Origin: Planctomycetota bacterium
GTDB lineage: Bacteria; Planctomycetota; UBA8108; JACQVS01
DNA: 38,034 nt
NCBI GenBank assembly: GCA_016209605.1
Contig: JACQVS010000215.1
Span: forward strand, 1-38,034
Direction: 5' to 3'
In this document: in pieces, positions 1-8,095 of the stretch
How positions within the stretch are numbered: the first letter of the stretch is position 1
Layout: the number at the start of each line of letters is the position of its first letter
Made by a program: the position numbers and the translations under genes
Notes under the pieces: model-generated
The model's input: the letters and a program-made list of their open reading frames with translations, nothing else
What the model was told of the DNA's origin: nothing
Database searches by the model: none

Positions 1-2
1 AC

Positions 3-134
3 TTTCACGCCACCATCTTGCATCTCCTGGGCCTGGACCACGAAAAGCTGACTTATCATTACGCCGGTCGCGACTTCCGCCTGACCGACGTCCATGGAAA
101 CGTGATCCATAAAATACTGAGATCCAGAACCTGA
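3..134 (+). CDS. DUF1501 family protein, C-terminal fragment
   Basis: Only the last 43 codons lie in the window; the gene starts upstream. The visible tail contains [15 protein letters not shown] followed by [13 protein letters not shown], a C-terminal signature of the DUF1501 (sulfatase/alkaline-phosphatase-like) proteins. This family is greatly expanded in Planctomycetota, Verrucomicrobiota and some Acidobacteriota. Family members are usually exported by a Tat-type leader and are often encoded beside a DUF1553/DUF1549 cytochrome-like partner; neither can be seen here. The stop codon is 44 bases before the next gene on the same strand, so the two could be co-transcribed. The family call is firm for such a short piece because the motif is distinctive, but no catalytic residues are visible. 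The exact biochemical role of DUF1501 proteins is not established. Confidence 0.8.
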   Translation, partial: FHATILHLLGLDHEKLTYHYAGRDFRLTDVHGNVIHKILRSRT

Positions 135-178
135 GATTCGGCGGCGGTCGCCGATAAAATGGTATTGGGAGTCGTTAT

Positions 179-2002
179 ATGATAGAAGAAATCCATCGAG
201 AAAGGATCGGCTTGGCATTTGTGATGGCGATGGCTTTGGCTTTTTGCCGCGGGCCGGTATCGGCCGACAGCGCCCCTGAGGCCGGAGGGCCCGATCTCAT
301 CAAGCACGCCGAGCTTGCTTTCAACGGGCTTACCGGGACGGTGGATGAACACGGCGAGTTTCTGTTTCGCGCGTGCATGGCTCCACCGTCGATTGCGCAC
401 GATGCCATCAGTTTTGCCGCTTGCGGGCCCAAGTATATGGAGTCCATGGCGATGATGAGCCTCATGACCGGAATCGATCTGAAGCGCTCCCCTGGCCAAA
501 AGACCGTCGATTATCTCATCACCTGCCTTGGGGAGGACGGGCTGTTCTACTGTAAGATAGGACCCGAAAGGCCGTGGGACAAAACCAGTCCGGAGGACTA
601 CGCCAATATATACGGTCAGGGGCGGATGCTTCGAGCCATGATGGCGATGTACCAGTTGGACGGAAACGAGGCCTGGGTCGCGCGGCTGAAAAAGATCGTC
701 GATACGCTGAAGAAGATTGCCGTCAGGAAGACGGATTCTGCGACCGGCGAGATTTACGCATACTACCCAACCACTCCAGGATACGGCGACATATTCAGCT
801 ACCCTAAGAGCGGATGGAAGACAACCGAGCTGCTGACTGGCGCGCAGCCGAATATGGCAGACATGCCTGACCATACATTCGGAATTCCCATTTATATCGG
901 CGGGATCGTTGAACCGCTCACCAAGTATTCACGAATGTTCAACGATCCGGACGCCCTCGAGCTCGCCGGGCAGGTCGTTCGCCTGGTCACGCGAAAGGAG
1001 ATGGCGTGGATTCCGGATGGCCACGCCGGTGGTGTGATACCTGAGCAGAACGCCCAGTTCCGCGGTCATTTCCACGCGCACACCATGTGCCTGCGAGGCA
1101 TCCTCGAATACGCGACCGCGACGAATGACGCCAGGTTGAAGAACCTGGCAAGGTCGGGTTACGAATTCGCAAGGACGCTGGGTATTCCAAGATTGGGGTG
1201 GTTCCAAGAATACACCGGCAAGTTCTCGCACGAAACCTGCGGCCTGGCGAATATGACTGCGCTTGCTATCAAGCTGAGTCTTCGAGGGGTGGGGGACTAT
1301 TGGGACGATGTTGACGGCTACGTGCGGAACCATCTGACCAGGGGTCAATTCACTGATCTCGCGAGGCTCAAATCTGCCAACAAAGACAAGTTAACCGAGG
1401 AGCAAGAGTTGACGTTGAAAAAAATCCTCGGACTTTTCGCCGGCTGGGGCACGCCCGAGAGCATTTCCATAAACATCATGAACTGCTGTACGGCGAACGG
1501 ATCGCAGGCACTTTACTATGCCTGGGACAGCATCGTGCTCGAACGATATGGAACGGTCTCCGTGAACCTGCTGATCGATCGGAAGTCCCCCTGGCTGGAT
1601 GTCGAAAGCCGACTGCCGGATAAGGGCGAGATCATCTTGCGTAACAAGAAAGCCCAGCAGGTCACCATGCGTGTCCCTCAATGGGTTGACAAGGACTCCG
1701 TCAAGATCGAATGTGGCGGCAAAGTCGTCAAGCCGGTCTGGAACCAGAACTATCTTCTCTTCGGCGAGCTTGCCGCCAATGCTGTCGTGCGCGTCAGTTT
1801 CCCGGTGAAGGCGTCCACTGAACAGTACGCGGCGGTAAAGGGAAAGGTATACACCATTCGGTTCAAAGGAAACACGGCTATTGGGATGGAGCCAACTTCT
1901 CGCGAGGGCTACCCGGTATATGATGCGAGCAGGCCGGAGAAGGTTGAAGATCTGAAGCTTTCAACTCCTGGTCATGTTGCCGGCAAGAGAATTGACTGGT
2001 AG
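179..2002 (+). CDS. Secreted GH127-like glycosidase (DUF1680 family)
   Basis: A 607-residue protein with a signal-peptide-like N-terminus (hydrophobic stretch about residues 10-28, cleavage plausible after VSA). The body looks like the DUF1680/GH127 (alpha/alpha)6-barrel family, whose founding member HypBA1 is a beta-L-arabinofuranosidase with a zinc site made by one Glu and three Cys. The same set is visible here: HETC (Glu352, Cys354) and NCC (Cys436, Cys437), with spacing close to the characterised enzyme. The C-terminal third (about 465-600) has the beta-rich look of the family's accessory domain. It probably removes sugars from plant or algal polysaccharide outside the cytoplasm; the exact sugar cannot be told. 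The start is chosen for a GGGAG seven bases upstream. Base composition is visibly less GC-rich than the T6SS genes that follow. It converges with the PAAR gene. Confidence 0.8.
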   Translation: MIEEIHRERIGLAFVMAMALAFCRGPVSADSAPEAGGPDLIKHAELAFNGLTGTVDEHGEFLFRACMAPPSIAHDAISFAACGPKYMESMAMMSLMTGIDLKRSPGQKTVDYLITCLGEDGLFYCKIGPERPWDKTSPEDYANIYGQGRMLRAMMAMYQLDGNEAWVARLKKIVDTLKKIAVRKTDSATGEIYAYYPTTPGYGDIFSYPKSGWKTTELLTGAQPNMADMPDHTFGIPIYIGGIVEPLTKYSRMFNDPDALELAGQVVRLVTRKEMAWIPDGHAGGVIPEQNAQFRGHFHAHTMCLRGILEYATATNDARLKNLARSGYEFARTLGIPRLGWFQEYTGKFSHETCGLANMTALAIKLSLRGVGDYWDDVDGYVRNHLTRGQFTDLARLKSANKDKLTEEQELTLKKILGLFAGWGTPESISINIMNCCTANGSQALYYAWDSIVLERYGTVSVNLLIDRKSPWLDVESRLPDKGEIILRNKKAQQVTMRVPQWVDKDSVKIECGGKVVKPVWNQNYLLFGELAANAVVRVSFPVKASTEQYAAVKGKVYTIRFKGNTAIGMEPTSREGYPVYDASRPEKVEDLKLSTPGHVAGKRIDW

Positions 2003-2020
2003 GGAAAAATTTTCTACCAG
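1996..2020. terminator. Stem-loop between convergent GH127 and PAAR genes
   Basis: CTGGTAG and CTACCAG form a 7-bp perfect stem around an A/T-rich centre that can extend the pairing. The hairpin overlaps the stop codon of the glycosidase gene and lies 22 bases beyond the PAAR stop codon. It could end transcription from both sides, but there is no clear run of T after it on either strand, so termination is an inference. Confidence 0.4.
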
Positions 2021-2042
2021 GGGGCGTAGCGCTCCTCATCCT

Positions 2043-2342
2043 TTACCCGCCGATGATCACCGTCGGGCAGCCCATGGGTATGGTTCCTCCGTGAGCGGTG
2101 TTGTCCCCCTGGCGGGCGGCGGGCTTGTTGCCGATCAGGACGGTGGCGGAGCCCTTGACGATGGAGTCGGGGGGGCCGACGCAGACGCACATGTCTCCCA
2201 TCACCGCCGCCGGCTGGTTGCCGATGAGCACGGTGGGGACGCCCGGGCCGCTGATGGGGCCGCCGACGTGCGGAACGGGGGGCACTCCCGGCGTGACCAT
2301 GGGGCAAACGTGCATGTCTCCGACTCTGGCTGCGAAAGGCAT
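2043..2342 (-). CDS. PAAR-domain T6SS spike tip protein
   Basis: A 99-residue protein that is essentially one PAAR domain (starting MPFAARVGDMHVCP, with internal repeats of the type GVPTVLIGNQPAA and SATVLIGNKPAA). PAAR proteins cap the VgrG trimer with a zinc-stabilised cone that pierces the target membrane and can carry effectors. Here there is no extension at either end, so this protein carries no fused toxin. Candidate ligands are His12 and Cys14 near the start, Cys52/Cys54 in the middle, and His/Cys residues in AHGGTIPMGCP near the end. The start is supported by CGGAGGA seven bases upstream. It is the last gene of the Hcp-VgrG-accessory-PAAR series, following the accessory gene by 50 bases. 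Confidence 0.93.
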   Translation of the reverse strand: MPFAARVGDMHVCPMVTPGVPPVPHVGGPISGPGVPTVLIGNQPAAVMGDMCVCVGPPDSIVKGSATVLIGNKPAARQGDNTAHGGTIPMGCPTVIIGG

Positions 2343-2392
2343 GTTGTCCTCCGATTTTGAAAATCAGCTCGCGTGGCGTCGCGGGGCCGGCT

Positions 2393-2791
2393 TCAGGCCG
2401 GCTCCCAGGCATCCTTGTCAAGGTCCGGGAAGGTGATCTTGCAGTTTCCCGCGGGGATCCCTTCAATGCGGGCGAAGCCCTTTCCGTCAAGGGTCCCCTC
2501 GGCGACGCTGTCGTCCGGCAGGGTGACCCGGTATTTGAGTCCCGGCACCGGCTGGCCGTCCTCGTCGACCAACTCGATCTCGATCCAGCTGTTCTTGACC
2601 TTCTTCTCCTCCTCGTTTTTTGGCGGCTTGTGGGGCTTTGCGGGCGTGGAGCCGTACTTCCCCTTCTGCGCCTCGATTTGATCGGCCTTCACCTTGGCCA
2701 CCTCGCCGGGGTCGGCGACATCGGCATCCTCGGCCGGCTTGGGCTCGGCGGGGGAGACCGGCGAGCCCGCTTTTCCGCTTTTGGGGTTCAT
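2393..2791 (-). CDS. VgrG-linked accessory protein with beta-sandwich-like C-terminus
   Basis: A 132-residue protein encoded between vgrG and the PAAR gene. Residues 1-70 are Lys/Glu/Pro-rich and look disordered (SPVSPAEPKPAEDAD, HKPPKNEEEKK). Residues 70-130 form a compact, beta-rich domain beginning with WIEIELVDEDGQPVPG and containing GLKYRVTLPD and GFARIEGIPAGNCKI. This resembles the carboxypeptidase-regulatory or transthyretin-like modules found next to VgrG/PAAR in many T6SS clusters. Those are proposed to help load the spike, or to be part of it. No enzymatic motif is visible. It has a strong AAAGGAG nine bases before the ATG, positioned across the vgrG stop codon, so translation probably follows VgrG. 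The function as adaptor is inferred from position; an antibacterial effector role is less likely because no immunity partner is seen. Confidence 0.75.
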   Translation of the reverse strand: MNPKSGKAGSPVSPAEPKPAEDADVADPGEVAKVKADQIEAQKGKYGSTPAKPHKPPKNEEEKKVKNSWIEIELVDEDGQPVPGLKYRVTLPDDSVAEGTLDGKGFARIEGIPAGNCKITFPDLDKDAWEPA

Positions 2792-2806
2792 CGGGCAATG
2801 CTCCTT

Positions 2807-4867
2807 TCAATTGATCTTCACCATGCCGCCCTTGATCTCGGTCATGGCGTCGCCGCTCACCGTGGTCTTCGCGCCTTTCAGGTCGGCCGTGGCGGTCGAC
2901 TCCAGCTTGAGCGGGCCGGTGGCTTTCACTTCCGCCTGCCCGGTCGCCTCCACCTTGATCTGTCCGGTGGTGCCGATCTTGATGCCGCTGGACTCGATGG
3001 CGATGTGCGATTCGCCCACCTTGATGGTGACGTTGGTGGTCGCCTCGATGACGATGTTGGCGGCCTTCAAATAATAGTCGCCGGTGGTCTCCTCGGAGTG
3101 GTTGGCCTTGAAGACCTCGATGACATCGCCCTTGACGGTGAAAGAGTGGCTGTCGCCGATTTCGATGGCCTCCTTGCCGGCCACCTTGAGATGGCGGTCC
3201 TTGCCAATCTCCTCCATGTGATCCTGGTCGACGATTTCCGAGCGGTTGTTCTCGACGTGCTCGACCTGGTCGTTCTTGACCACCAGATGGCGGTCGTTGC
3301 CGATCCACTCGTAGGTGTCGTTCTTCACCCGGATATCCTGGTTCTTCTCGGCGTGGATGAAGATCTGCTCCTCGCCTTTCTTGTCCTCGAAGCGGATCTC
3401 GTTGAAGCCCTCGCCCCCCGTGCTGCTCAGCGACTTGATGCCCGATGTGGTCTTCTGGTCGGGAAGCGGGTAAGGCGGCATGTTCGATTTGTTGTACAGG
3501 CTGCCGGTGACCAGCGGCCGGTCCGGATCGCCCTCGAGGAACTCCACCAGCACCTCGTGGCCGATGCGCGGCAGGAAGATGGTGCCCCAGTTGGGGCCGG
3601 CCCACGACTGGGCGACGCGGATCCAGCAGGAGCTGTTGTCGTCCTTCTTCCCCTCGCGGTCCCAGTGGAACTGGACCTTGATGCGGCCGAATTCGTCGGT
3701 GTAGATCTCCTCGCCCGACGGTCCGACCACCACCGCGGTCTGCGACCCCTGAATCTGGGGCTTGGGGGTGATGCGGGCGGGGCGGAAGGTCACCGACTCG
3801 GGAATGCAGGTGAAGGTGTTGCTGTAGTCCTCGCCTCCCCCGCCGCCGCTCGTCGTGTAAGCGCCGGCTAGGGAGATGTTATGCTCGATGGCGGTGATGG
3901 CGAAGGTCTTCCCCTCCTCGGCCTTGTGGTGGTGGCGGACGACCTTGAACTTGTAGCCGGGGCTGAAGGTGCGGCACTTGCTGGAGGCGGAGACGATGTC
4001 ATACGAGACCTCTTCCTCCTCCATGCGGACCTTGACCTCCGCCTCCCCCTCATCCTTCTTCTCGTACTCGCCGGGGTAGTCGTATATCTCGAACTTGTCG
4101 ATGTTCTCGAGCTGCACCACGGTTTTGGTCGTGGCCATCAAGTTGACGGTGGGATTCTGGAAGTTGTAGTCGGTGTGGGCCCACTTGCCGGGGCGGAACT
4201 CGTACTTGTGGACCCAGCTGGTGATCTGGTCCGCCTGCTCGGGTCCCCTCAGGCTGGCGGCGAACTCCACTTCCGTCTCGGGGGCGTCCTTGTAGGCCCC
4301 CTTGTGATCCGCCAGAACCAGGATGTGCTTGCCGTTCTCGTGGCGGAAGTAGTAGAAGACGCCTTCCTGCTCCATCATGCGGGAGACGAAGTTGAAGTCG
4401 GTCTCGCGGTACTGGACGCAGTACTCCCACTCCGGGTGGGCGCCTTTGATCTCGGAGGTCTCGAAATCGCTGAAGCCGAGATCCGAAAAGATCTGCTCGA
4501 TGATCTGTGGGACCTTCTTCTTCTGGAAGATCCGGCAGTCCGATGTCATGGTCAGGAACCACAGCCAGGGGACCACCTCGGCGGTGTAGCGGCTGAGGCG
4601 ATCATCGGTGCCGCAGTAGGAGAACCTGCTCACGTAGCCGTTGAAGAATCTTTGCGAGTCATCCGGGAGGCGGACGGCGACGGTGACGTTCTTGCCGACG
4701 ATGTCCTTCGGCGCAATGGAATCGTTTTCCGAGAGCATCTCCAGGTGGTAGCTGAAGAGCCGGGACATCTCTTCCCGCCCCGAAAAGTGGGTCAAGAGGA
4801 GAACATCTTTTCCCAGCGGCGTCTCTAACGCCAGGCCGCGCCCTTCTTGAGTGTAAAGAGTGCTCAT
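2807..4867 (-). CDS. tssI: T6SS spike protein VgrG/TssI
   Basis: A 686-residue VgrG. Residues 1 to about 370 correspond to the gp27-like hub (FSGREEMSRLFSYHLEM near the start; VPWLWFLTMTSDCRIFQ around residue 100; YRETDFNFVSRMMEQEG around residue 155). Residues about 380-460 hold the gp5 OB-fold signature TDEFGRIKVQFHWD and WAGPNWGTIFLPRIGHEV. The rest is a repetitive, beta-helix-like needle of alternating hydrophobic residues ending GDAMTEIKGGMVKIN. VgrG trimerises and sits on the Hcp tube, with the PAAR protein on top. There is no C-terminal enzymatic extension, so this is a structural rather than an 'evolved' VgrG. AAGGACA upstream supports the start. It lies downstream of two hcp genes and shares their direction. 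Confidence 0.97.
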   Translation of the reverse strand: MSTLYTQEGRGLALETPLGKDVLLLTHFSGREEMSRLFSYHLEMLSENDSIAPKDIVGKNVTVAVRLPDDSQRFFNGYVSRFSYCGTDDRLSRYTAEVVPWLWFLTMTSDCRIFQKKKVPQIIEQIFSDLGFSDFETSEIKGAHPEWEYCVQYRETDFNFVSRMMEQEGVFYYFRHENGKHILVLADHKGAYKDAPETEVEFAASLRGPEQADQITSWVHKYEFRPGKWAHTDYNFQNPTVNLMATTKTVVQLENIDKFEIYDYPGEYEKKDEGEAEVKVRMEEEEVSYDIVSASSKCRTFSPGYKFKVVRHHHKAEEGKTFAITAIEHNISLAGAYTTSGGGGGEDYSNTFTCIPESVTFRPARITPKPQIQGSQTAVVVGPSGEEIYTDEFGRIKVQFHWDREGKKDDNSSCWIRVAQSWAGPNWGTIFLPRIGHEVLVEFLEGDPDRPLVTGSLYNKSNMPPYPLPDQKTTSGIKSLSSTGGEGFNEIRFEDKKGEEQIFIHAEKNQDIRVKNDTYEWIGNDRHLVVKNDQVEHVENNRSEIVDQDHMEEIGKDRHLKVAGKEAIEIGDSHSFTVKGDVIEVFKANHSEETTGDYYLKAANIVIEATTNVTIKVGESHIAIESSGIKIGTTGQIKVEATGQAEVKATGPLKLESTATADLKGAKTTVSGDAMTEIKGGMVKIN

Positions 4868-4960
4868 CGTAGTGTCCTTGTTGGTTTACGAACCTCGGCC
4901 GCAAGGGACCGGAGGGGGATCCTCCGGTCTCCGATTTCGCTTGATTGGAGATAACTGAGT

Positions 4961-5446
4961 TTAAGCCTTGCCCAGAGCCGGATTGAACTTGGCCGGCACT
5001 TCGCCCTTCTTGTCGCCGGTGTTGGGATCGACCACCACATAAATCCACTCCGCCTCGCTGAAGGAGAGGGTCACTTCTTCCGAGGGCTGCGGATCTCCCT
5101 TCGAGTTGCCGTGGAAGCTGTAGCTCGAGATGATCACATCCTTGAGCTTGTACTTGAGGTACGGCTCCTGCTTGTTCTTCACCTGGGTGCAGAAGTGGAT
5201 TTCGACTTCCTTGAAGAAGGTGCCGTTGGCGCAAGCCTCTTGAAGCTTGACCGAGGATTTATCGAGCTGGCGCACGAGGACGATGTCGCCCAGGGTGGTC
5301 TCGCCGCGGGACCTCTGCATGTCCTTGGCGCCCGGTTGAATGGAGCGGTAAACGGGGGAGCTCAACGACTCGATGATGATCCAATCCTTGTGGTTCTGCT
5401 CGGTCGCCTCGCCCTTGATGTCGCCGAGTTTCATGTAAGCTGGCAT
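4961..5446 (-). CDS. Hcp family T6SS tube protein (copy 1)
   Basis: A 161-residue Hcp/TssD. It shows the family pattern: MPAYMKLGDIKGEAT at the N-terminus, KDWIIIESLSSPV, and later KVEIHFCTQ-like and KLKDVIISSYSF strands. Hcp hexameric rings stack into the inner tube expelled by sheath contraction. It also serves as chaperone for small effectors. The paralog immediately upstream has the same length and is clearly similar throughout (both begin MPAY, both keep HFCTQVKNKQEPYL). The C-terminal tails diverge (AKFNPALGKA here). The start has AAAGGAG seven bases upstream. It is separated by 93 bases from vgrG and 110 from the second hcp gene. Confidence 0.96.
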   Translation of the reverse strand: MPAYMKLGDIKGEATEQNHKDWIIIESLSSPVYRSIQPGAKDMQRSRGETTLGDIVLVRQLDKSSVKLQEACANGTFFKEVEIHFCTQVKNKQEPYLKYKLKDVIISSYSFHGNSKGDPQPSEEVTLSFSEAEWIYVVVDPNTGDKKGEVPAKFNPALGKA

Positions 5447-5556
5447 GGTTGACTCCTTTCGGTTGGGGTTGGTTGGTTTCCTGAAATCTTTTCTAGCTGA
5501 CGGACAACTTTATTCTCGTGAGCCCAACGGCAAAGTTGCGTCCTTTTTGCCGGTTT

Positions 5557-6042
5557 TCAGCTATGTCCAGCCCCCGTGCTGAACTTTCCGAGCACCTGGC
5601 CCCGGCGGTCGCCGGAATTGGGATCGACCACCACATAGGTCCATTCCACCTCGGAAAAACCGAGGGTGACGTTTTCGACGGGGACGGGGTCGCCGCTGGC
5701 GTTACCGCTGAAACTGTAAGAAGTTACGATGACGTTTTTGAGCTTGTAAATCAGGTAAGGTTCTTGCTTGTTCTTGACCTGGGTGCAAAAGTGGATTTCC
5801 ACCTCCGGGAAGAAGGTGCCGTTGGCGCAGGCCGTCTTCAGCGTGACCGAGGACTTGTCCAGCTGCCGGACCAAGGAAATGTCGGCCAGGGTGGTCTCTC
5901 CGCGGGCCCGCTGCTGGTCCCTGGAGCCTTGGGGAATGGATCTGGCGATGTTGTCGCTCATCGACTGGATGATGACCCACTCCTTGTGGCCCTGCTCGGT
6001 GGCTTCGCCCTTGATTTCGCCGATCTTCAAATAAGCTGGCAT
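5557..6042 (-). CDS. Hcp family T6SS tube protein (copy 2)
   Basis: The second 161-residue Hcp/TssD, first in the tube-spike series. It begins MPAYLKIGEIKGEATEQGHK and shares HFCTQVKNKQEPYL and the FSEVEWTYVVVDPNSGD ending with its neighbour, so the pair arose by tandem duplication. Surface-exposed stretches differ (SMSDNIARSIPQGSRD versus SLSSPVYRSIQPGAKD), as does the C-terminus. Two Hcps may allow mixed tubes or different cargo. A consensus AAAGGAG precedes the ATG. The 347-base gap upstream, holding a repeat element, may contain the promoter for the tube-spike genes. Confidence 0.96.
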   Translation of the reverse strand: MPAYLKIGEIKGEATEQGHKEWVIIQSMSDNIARSIPQGSRDQQRARGETTLADISLVRQLDKSSVTLKTACANGTFFPEVEIHFCTQVKNKQEPYLIYKLKNVIVTSYSFSGNASGDPVPVENVTLGFSEVEWTYVVVDPNSGDRRGQVLGKFSTGAGHS

Positions 6043-6239
6043 GGGAAACTCCTTTCGTGAGAACTTTAAGGCCAGTACACTACTCTATTTTCGCCCCGGC
6101 GTTTAAAAGGTTGCGCAAAATTTTCGGCAACGGGGAAGGATATTTTCAGAAAAGGAGCGGCTTATGGCCTTTGAAGTACTGGTGCATCAATGCGTCATCA
6201 AACCAACGGCAGGATCTAAGTTCCGTCTTTCTTAAATCC

Positions 6240-6364
6240 TTGTAGGGTGAGGCCGGCGCTTTCGTCTCCTGGCGGCGTTGCACCCGCTCGGCGGTACTCC
6301 GTCCCGTATCGCCTTCGCGGGCGCGCCTTGCCAGTAGCCAAAATCGCTCGACCTGACCCTACAA
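6240..6364. repeat. 125-bp MITE-like or structured repeat element
   Basis: The 347-base gap between 6043 and 6389 has no gene. Within it a 125-bp block is bounded by exact 9-bp inverted ends TTGTAGGGT and ACCCTACAA. The interior is GC-rich with further self-complementarity (for example GCCGGCGC, GGCGGCG, CGCGGGCGCGCC), unlike the AT-rich bases on either side. This is the architecture of a miniature inverted-repeat element or of a mobile structured repeat. No clear target-site duplication could be seen. Coding is unlikely because no frame stays open across it with plausible starts. Confidence 0.55.
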
Positions 6365-6389
6365 TTATTTGCGAAAGACTGCACTAAGT

Positions 6390-7169
6390 TTACTTCCAGT
6401 TCACCTCCATGCCGAAAAAGTGGGCGAACACCTGCCGGGGGGGATTGTTGCTGTTGGTGGGGTCCTTCTCCTTGCTGCGGATATAGAAATCGACTTGCAT
6501 CGCGGCGGGATTGACCTCTCCGGCCAGGGTCTTCTTGTTGAGCATTGGATAGTTGACCTTCAAGGTTTTCCGGTCCCGCATTCCTTGCGTGACCATGAAG
6601 TGGGCTTCGTAGTCCTTGTAGAGCGGCTTGCCGTTGAGGGTGGCGTCGGCGAGACCCCAGCCGGCAACGTAGATGATTGTTTTCGGCCAGTTGGCATCGC
6701 CGCAGCCCGAGTCGCCGTGCTCGAAGATCCAGGACGCCACGCCGCCGTCCTGGCAAGGCTGGAACTCCACGAAGCGGTCCATGACCATCTCGAAGTCCCC
6801 CTCGGGCAGCCTCAGCCTGGCCGTGAACTTCCCAGTGTTCTTGATCTCGTTGACCTCGATGGCGGCGGTGCCGGGAACCGCGTGCACGTTCTTGGCCTCG
6901 TTGCTCATGTGATCCCAGCCCGGCTTGTCGAGAAGCCCTCCCACCATGTAAATCTTGTCCGCGGCAATGTGGAACTCGCCGTCGTAGAGCTGGTGCAGCG
7001 GCGGGCTGTAGATGGTCATGTCGGTGCCGGGCTGCTGCCGGCGGCCCCTGGTGATGTCGGCTTGCTGCCCGGCCGCCAGGTTTCCACGAATCGACTCCCA
7101 TACCATCCCCCCCGCAACCATGCTGGCCAAAGACAACAGCAGGTGAGCGATAAATCGCCGTCCGTTCAT
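6390..7169 (-). CDS. Secreted or membrane-anchored protein of unknown function
   Basis: A 259-residue protein I do not recognise. The chosen ATG has AGAAAGGAG ideally spaced upstream; an earlier in-frame start would overlap the preceding gene and lacks such a site. Residues 4-25 (RRFIAHLLLSLASMVAGG) form a signal peptide or anchor. The rest is soluble, with alternating beta-like segments (TAAIEVNEIKNTGKFTARL, DFEMVMDRFVEFQPC) and several Cys and His residues (CQDG, GDSGCGDANW). The ending HFFGMEVNWK is aromatic. It follows the cupredoxin-like lipoprotein gene by 71 bases on the same strand, so the two are probably an operon and act in the same compartment. It lies between clpV and hcp but has no T6SS family signature. 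It could be a passenger or an effector-like protein. Confidence 0.7.
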   Translation of the reverse strand: MNGRRFIAHLLLSLASMVAGGMVWESIRGNLAAGQQADITRGRRQQPGTDMTIYSPPLHQLYDGEFHIAADKIYMVGGLLDKPGWDHMSNEAKNVHAVPGTAAIEVNEIKNTGKFTARLRLPEGDFEMVMDRFVEFQPCQDGGVASWIFEHGDSGCGDANWPKTIIYVAGWGLADATLNGKPLYKDYEAHFMVTQGMRDRKTLKVNYPMLNKKTLAGEVNPAAMQVDFYIRSKEKDPTNSNNPPRQVFAHFFGMEVNWK

Positions 7170-7240
7170 GTGAGATTCTCCTTTCTGCGCTGGCTTTTCT
7201 TCTTGAAGGTTCGACGCGGCCATGGAAGTCGCTGATCCTT

Positions 7241-8095
7241 TCATTCCCCGTGAATCAAATTTACCTGGACCGTTTTTCCAGCCTGTACTTCAATTTCCAT
7301 CTGTTTGGGCCCGAATCGCTCGTGCCACGCTTCGAGAACGTACTTTCCTGGAGGTACATCCGGGATCTTGAAGGTCCCGCGAGCATCGGTGACGGCGTGG
7401 AACGGGTGGCGATCCACGCGAATGAAGGCGTTCATCCAGCCGTGGGCATCGCACCTCAGCTGGATGAGCCCCGGCTTGCCGAGCCGCCGCTTAACGTTGT
7501 TGCCGCCGCCCGGCGCCAGAGCTATGTTGAAGGAACCGGCGAAGTACGCGTGCACGGTATGGAGGACCGGGTCGCTGTTGCGCAGCTCGAGGATGCTTCC
7601 CGCTGCGAGCACCGCGGCATGCGGCTCGAACCGGCAGTTCTTGTTGTCCAGCAGGAGATGTCCGGGCTGGGCCCCTTCCCAGATTTCGAGGTTGTTGCCG
7701 GAGAGATGGACAATGACATGGCGGAGACCTCTGGTCTCCGGATCGACGATGCAGTCTTCGAGTGACTGCTCATGGCCGCAATACTGCGGGTCGGCTCCAA
7801 CCGGAACGATGGTGGAAGTCGGAAGGCGATCCCCTTTGAATCTCACGCTCCCCTCCACCGCGCCGGTGGATTGAAAGGCGGCAGATGCTGGAATCTCCTT
7901 TGAAGGGGAATGCCCAGCCGTCATTTCAGAGGCGGTTTCCTGCCGCTTTATCTGCTGCTGCAGGTTTCCGCTCTGCTGCGGTTGATTCCCCTCCTCGCCC
8001 GCTGGGCCGCAGCCTGCGAGAGCGGCGCCCGCCAGGATTACGGAACACCATAACGAAGCGGATGATCTGGGGCGGGAACGGATGGTCCAATTCAT
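7241..8095 (-). CDS. Cupredoxin-like lipoprotein with carboxypeptidase-regulatory-like domain
   Basis: A 284-residue lipoprotein: the N-terminal hydrophobic segment ends in the lipobox LAGC (Cys29). A linker rich in Gln and Gly follows. The middle (about 75-215) resembles a plastocyanin/cupredoxin module: LRNSDPVLHTVHAYF followed by QLRCDAHGWMNAFI, giving His...Cys-x2-His-x2-Met as likely copper ligands. The C-terminus (about 222-284) reads HAVTDARGTFKIPDVPPG and KYVLEAWHERFGPKQ, typical of the regulatory-like beta module often joined to it. Such proteins are probably surface or periplasmic copper or electron-transfer proteins; the specific partner is unknown. The start codon overlaps the stop of the upstream 66-codon gene as ATGA, implying translational coupling. 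Confidence 0.78.
   Translation of the reverse strand: MNWTIRSRPRSSASLWCSVILAGAALAGCGPAGEEGNQPQQSGNLQQQIKRQETASEMTAGHSPSKEIPASAAFQSTGAVEGSVRFKGDRLPTSTIVPVGADPQYCGHEQSLEDCIVDPETRGLRHVIVHLSGNNLEIWEGAQPGHLLLDNKNCRFEPHAAVLAAGSILELRNSDPVLHTVHAYFAGSFNIALAPGGGNNVKRRLGKPGLIQLRCDAHGWMNAFIRVDRHPFHAVTDARGTFKIPDVPPGKYVLEAWHERFGPKQMEIEVQAGKTVQVNLIHGE

Noticed and set aside
2357..3871. 504-codon plus-strand frame across vgrG
   Set aside because: Antisense to vgrG and the accessory gene; made mostly of Leu/Val/Asp/Gly runs without a fold-like pattern.
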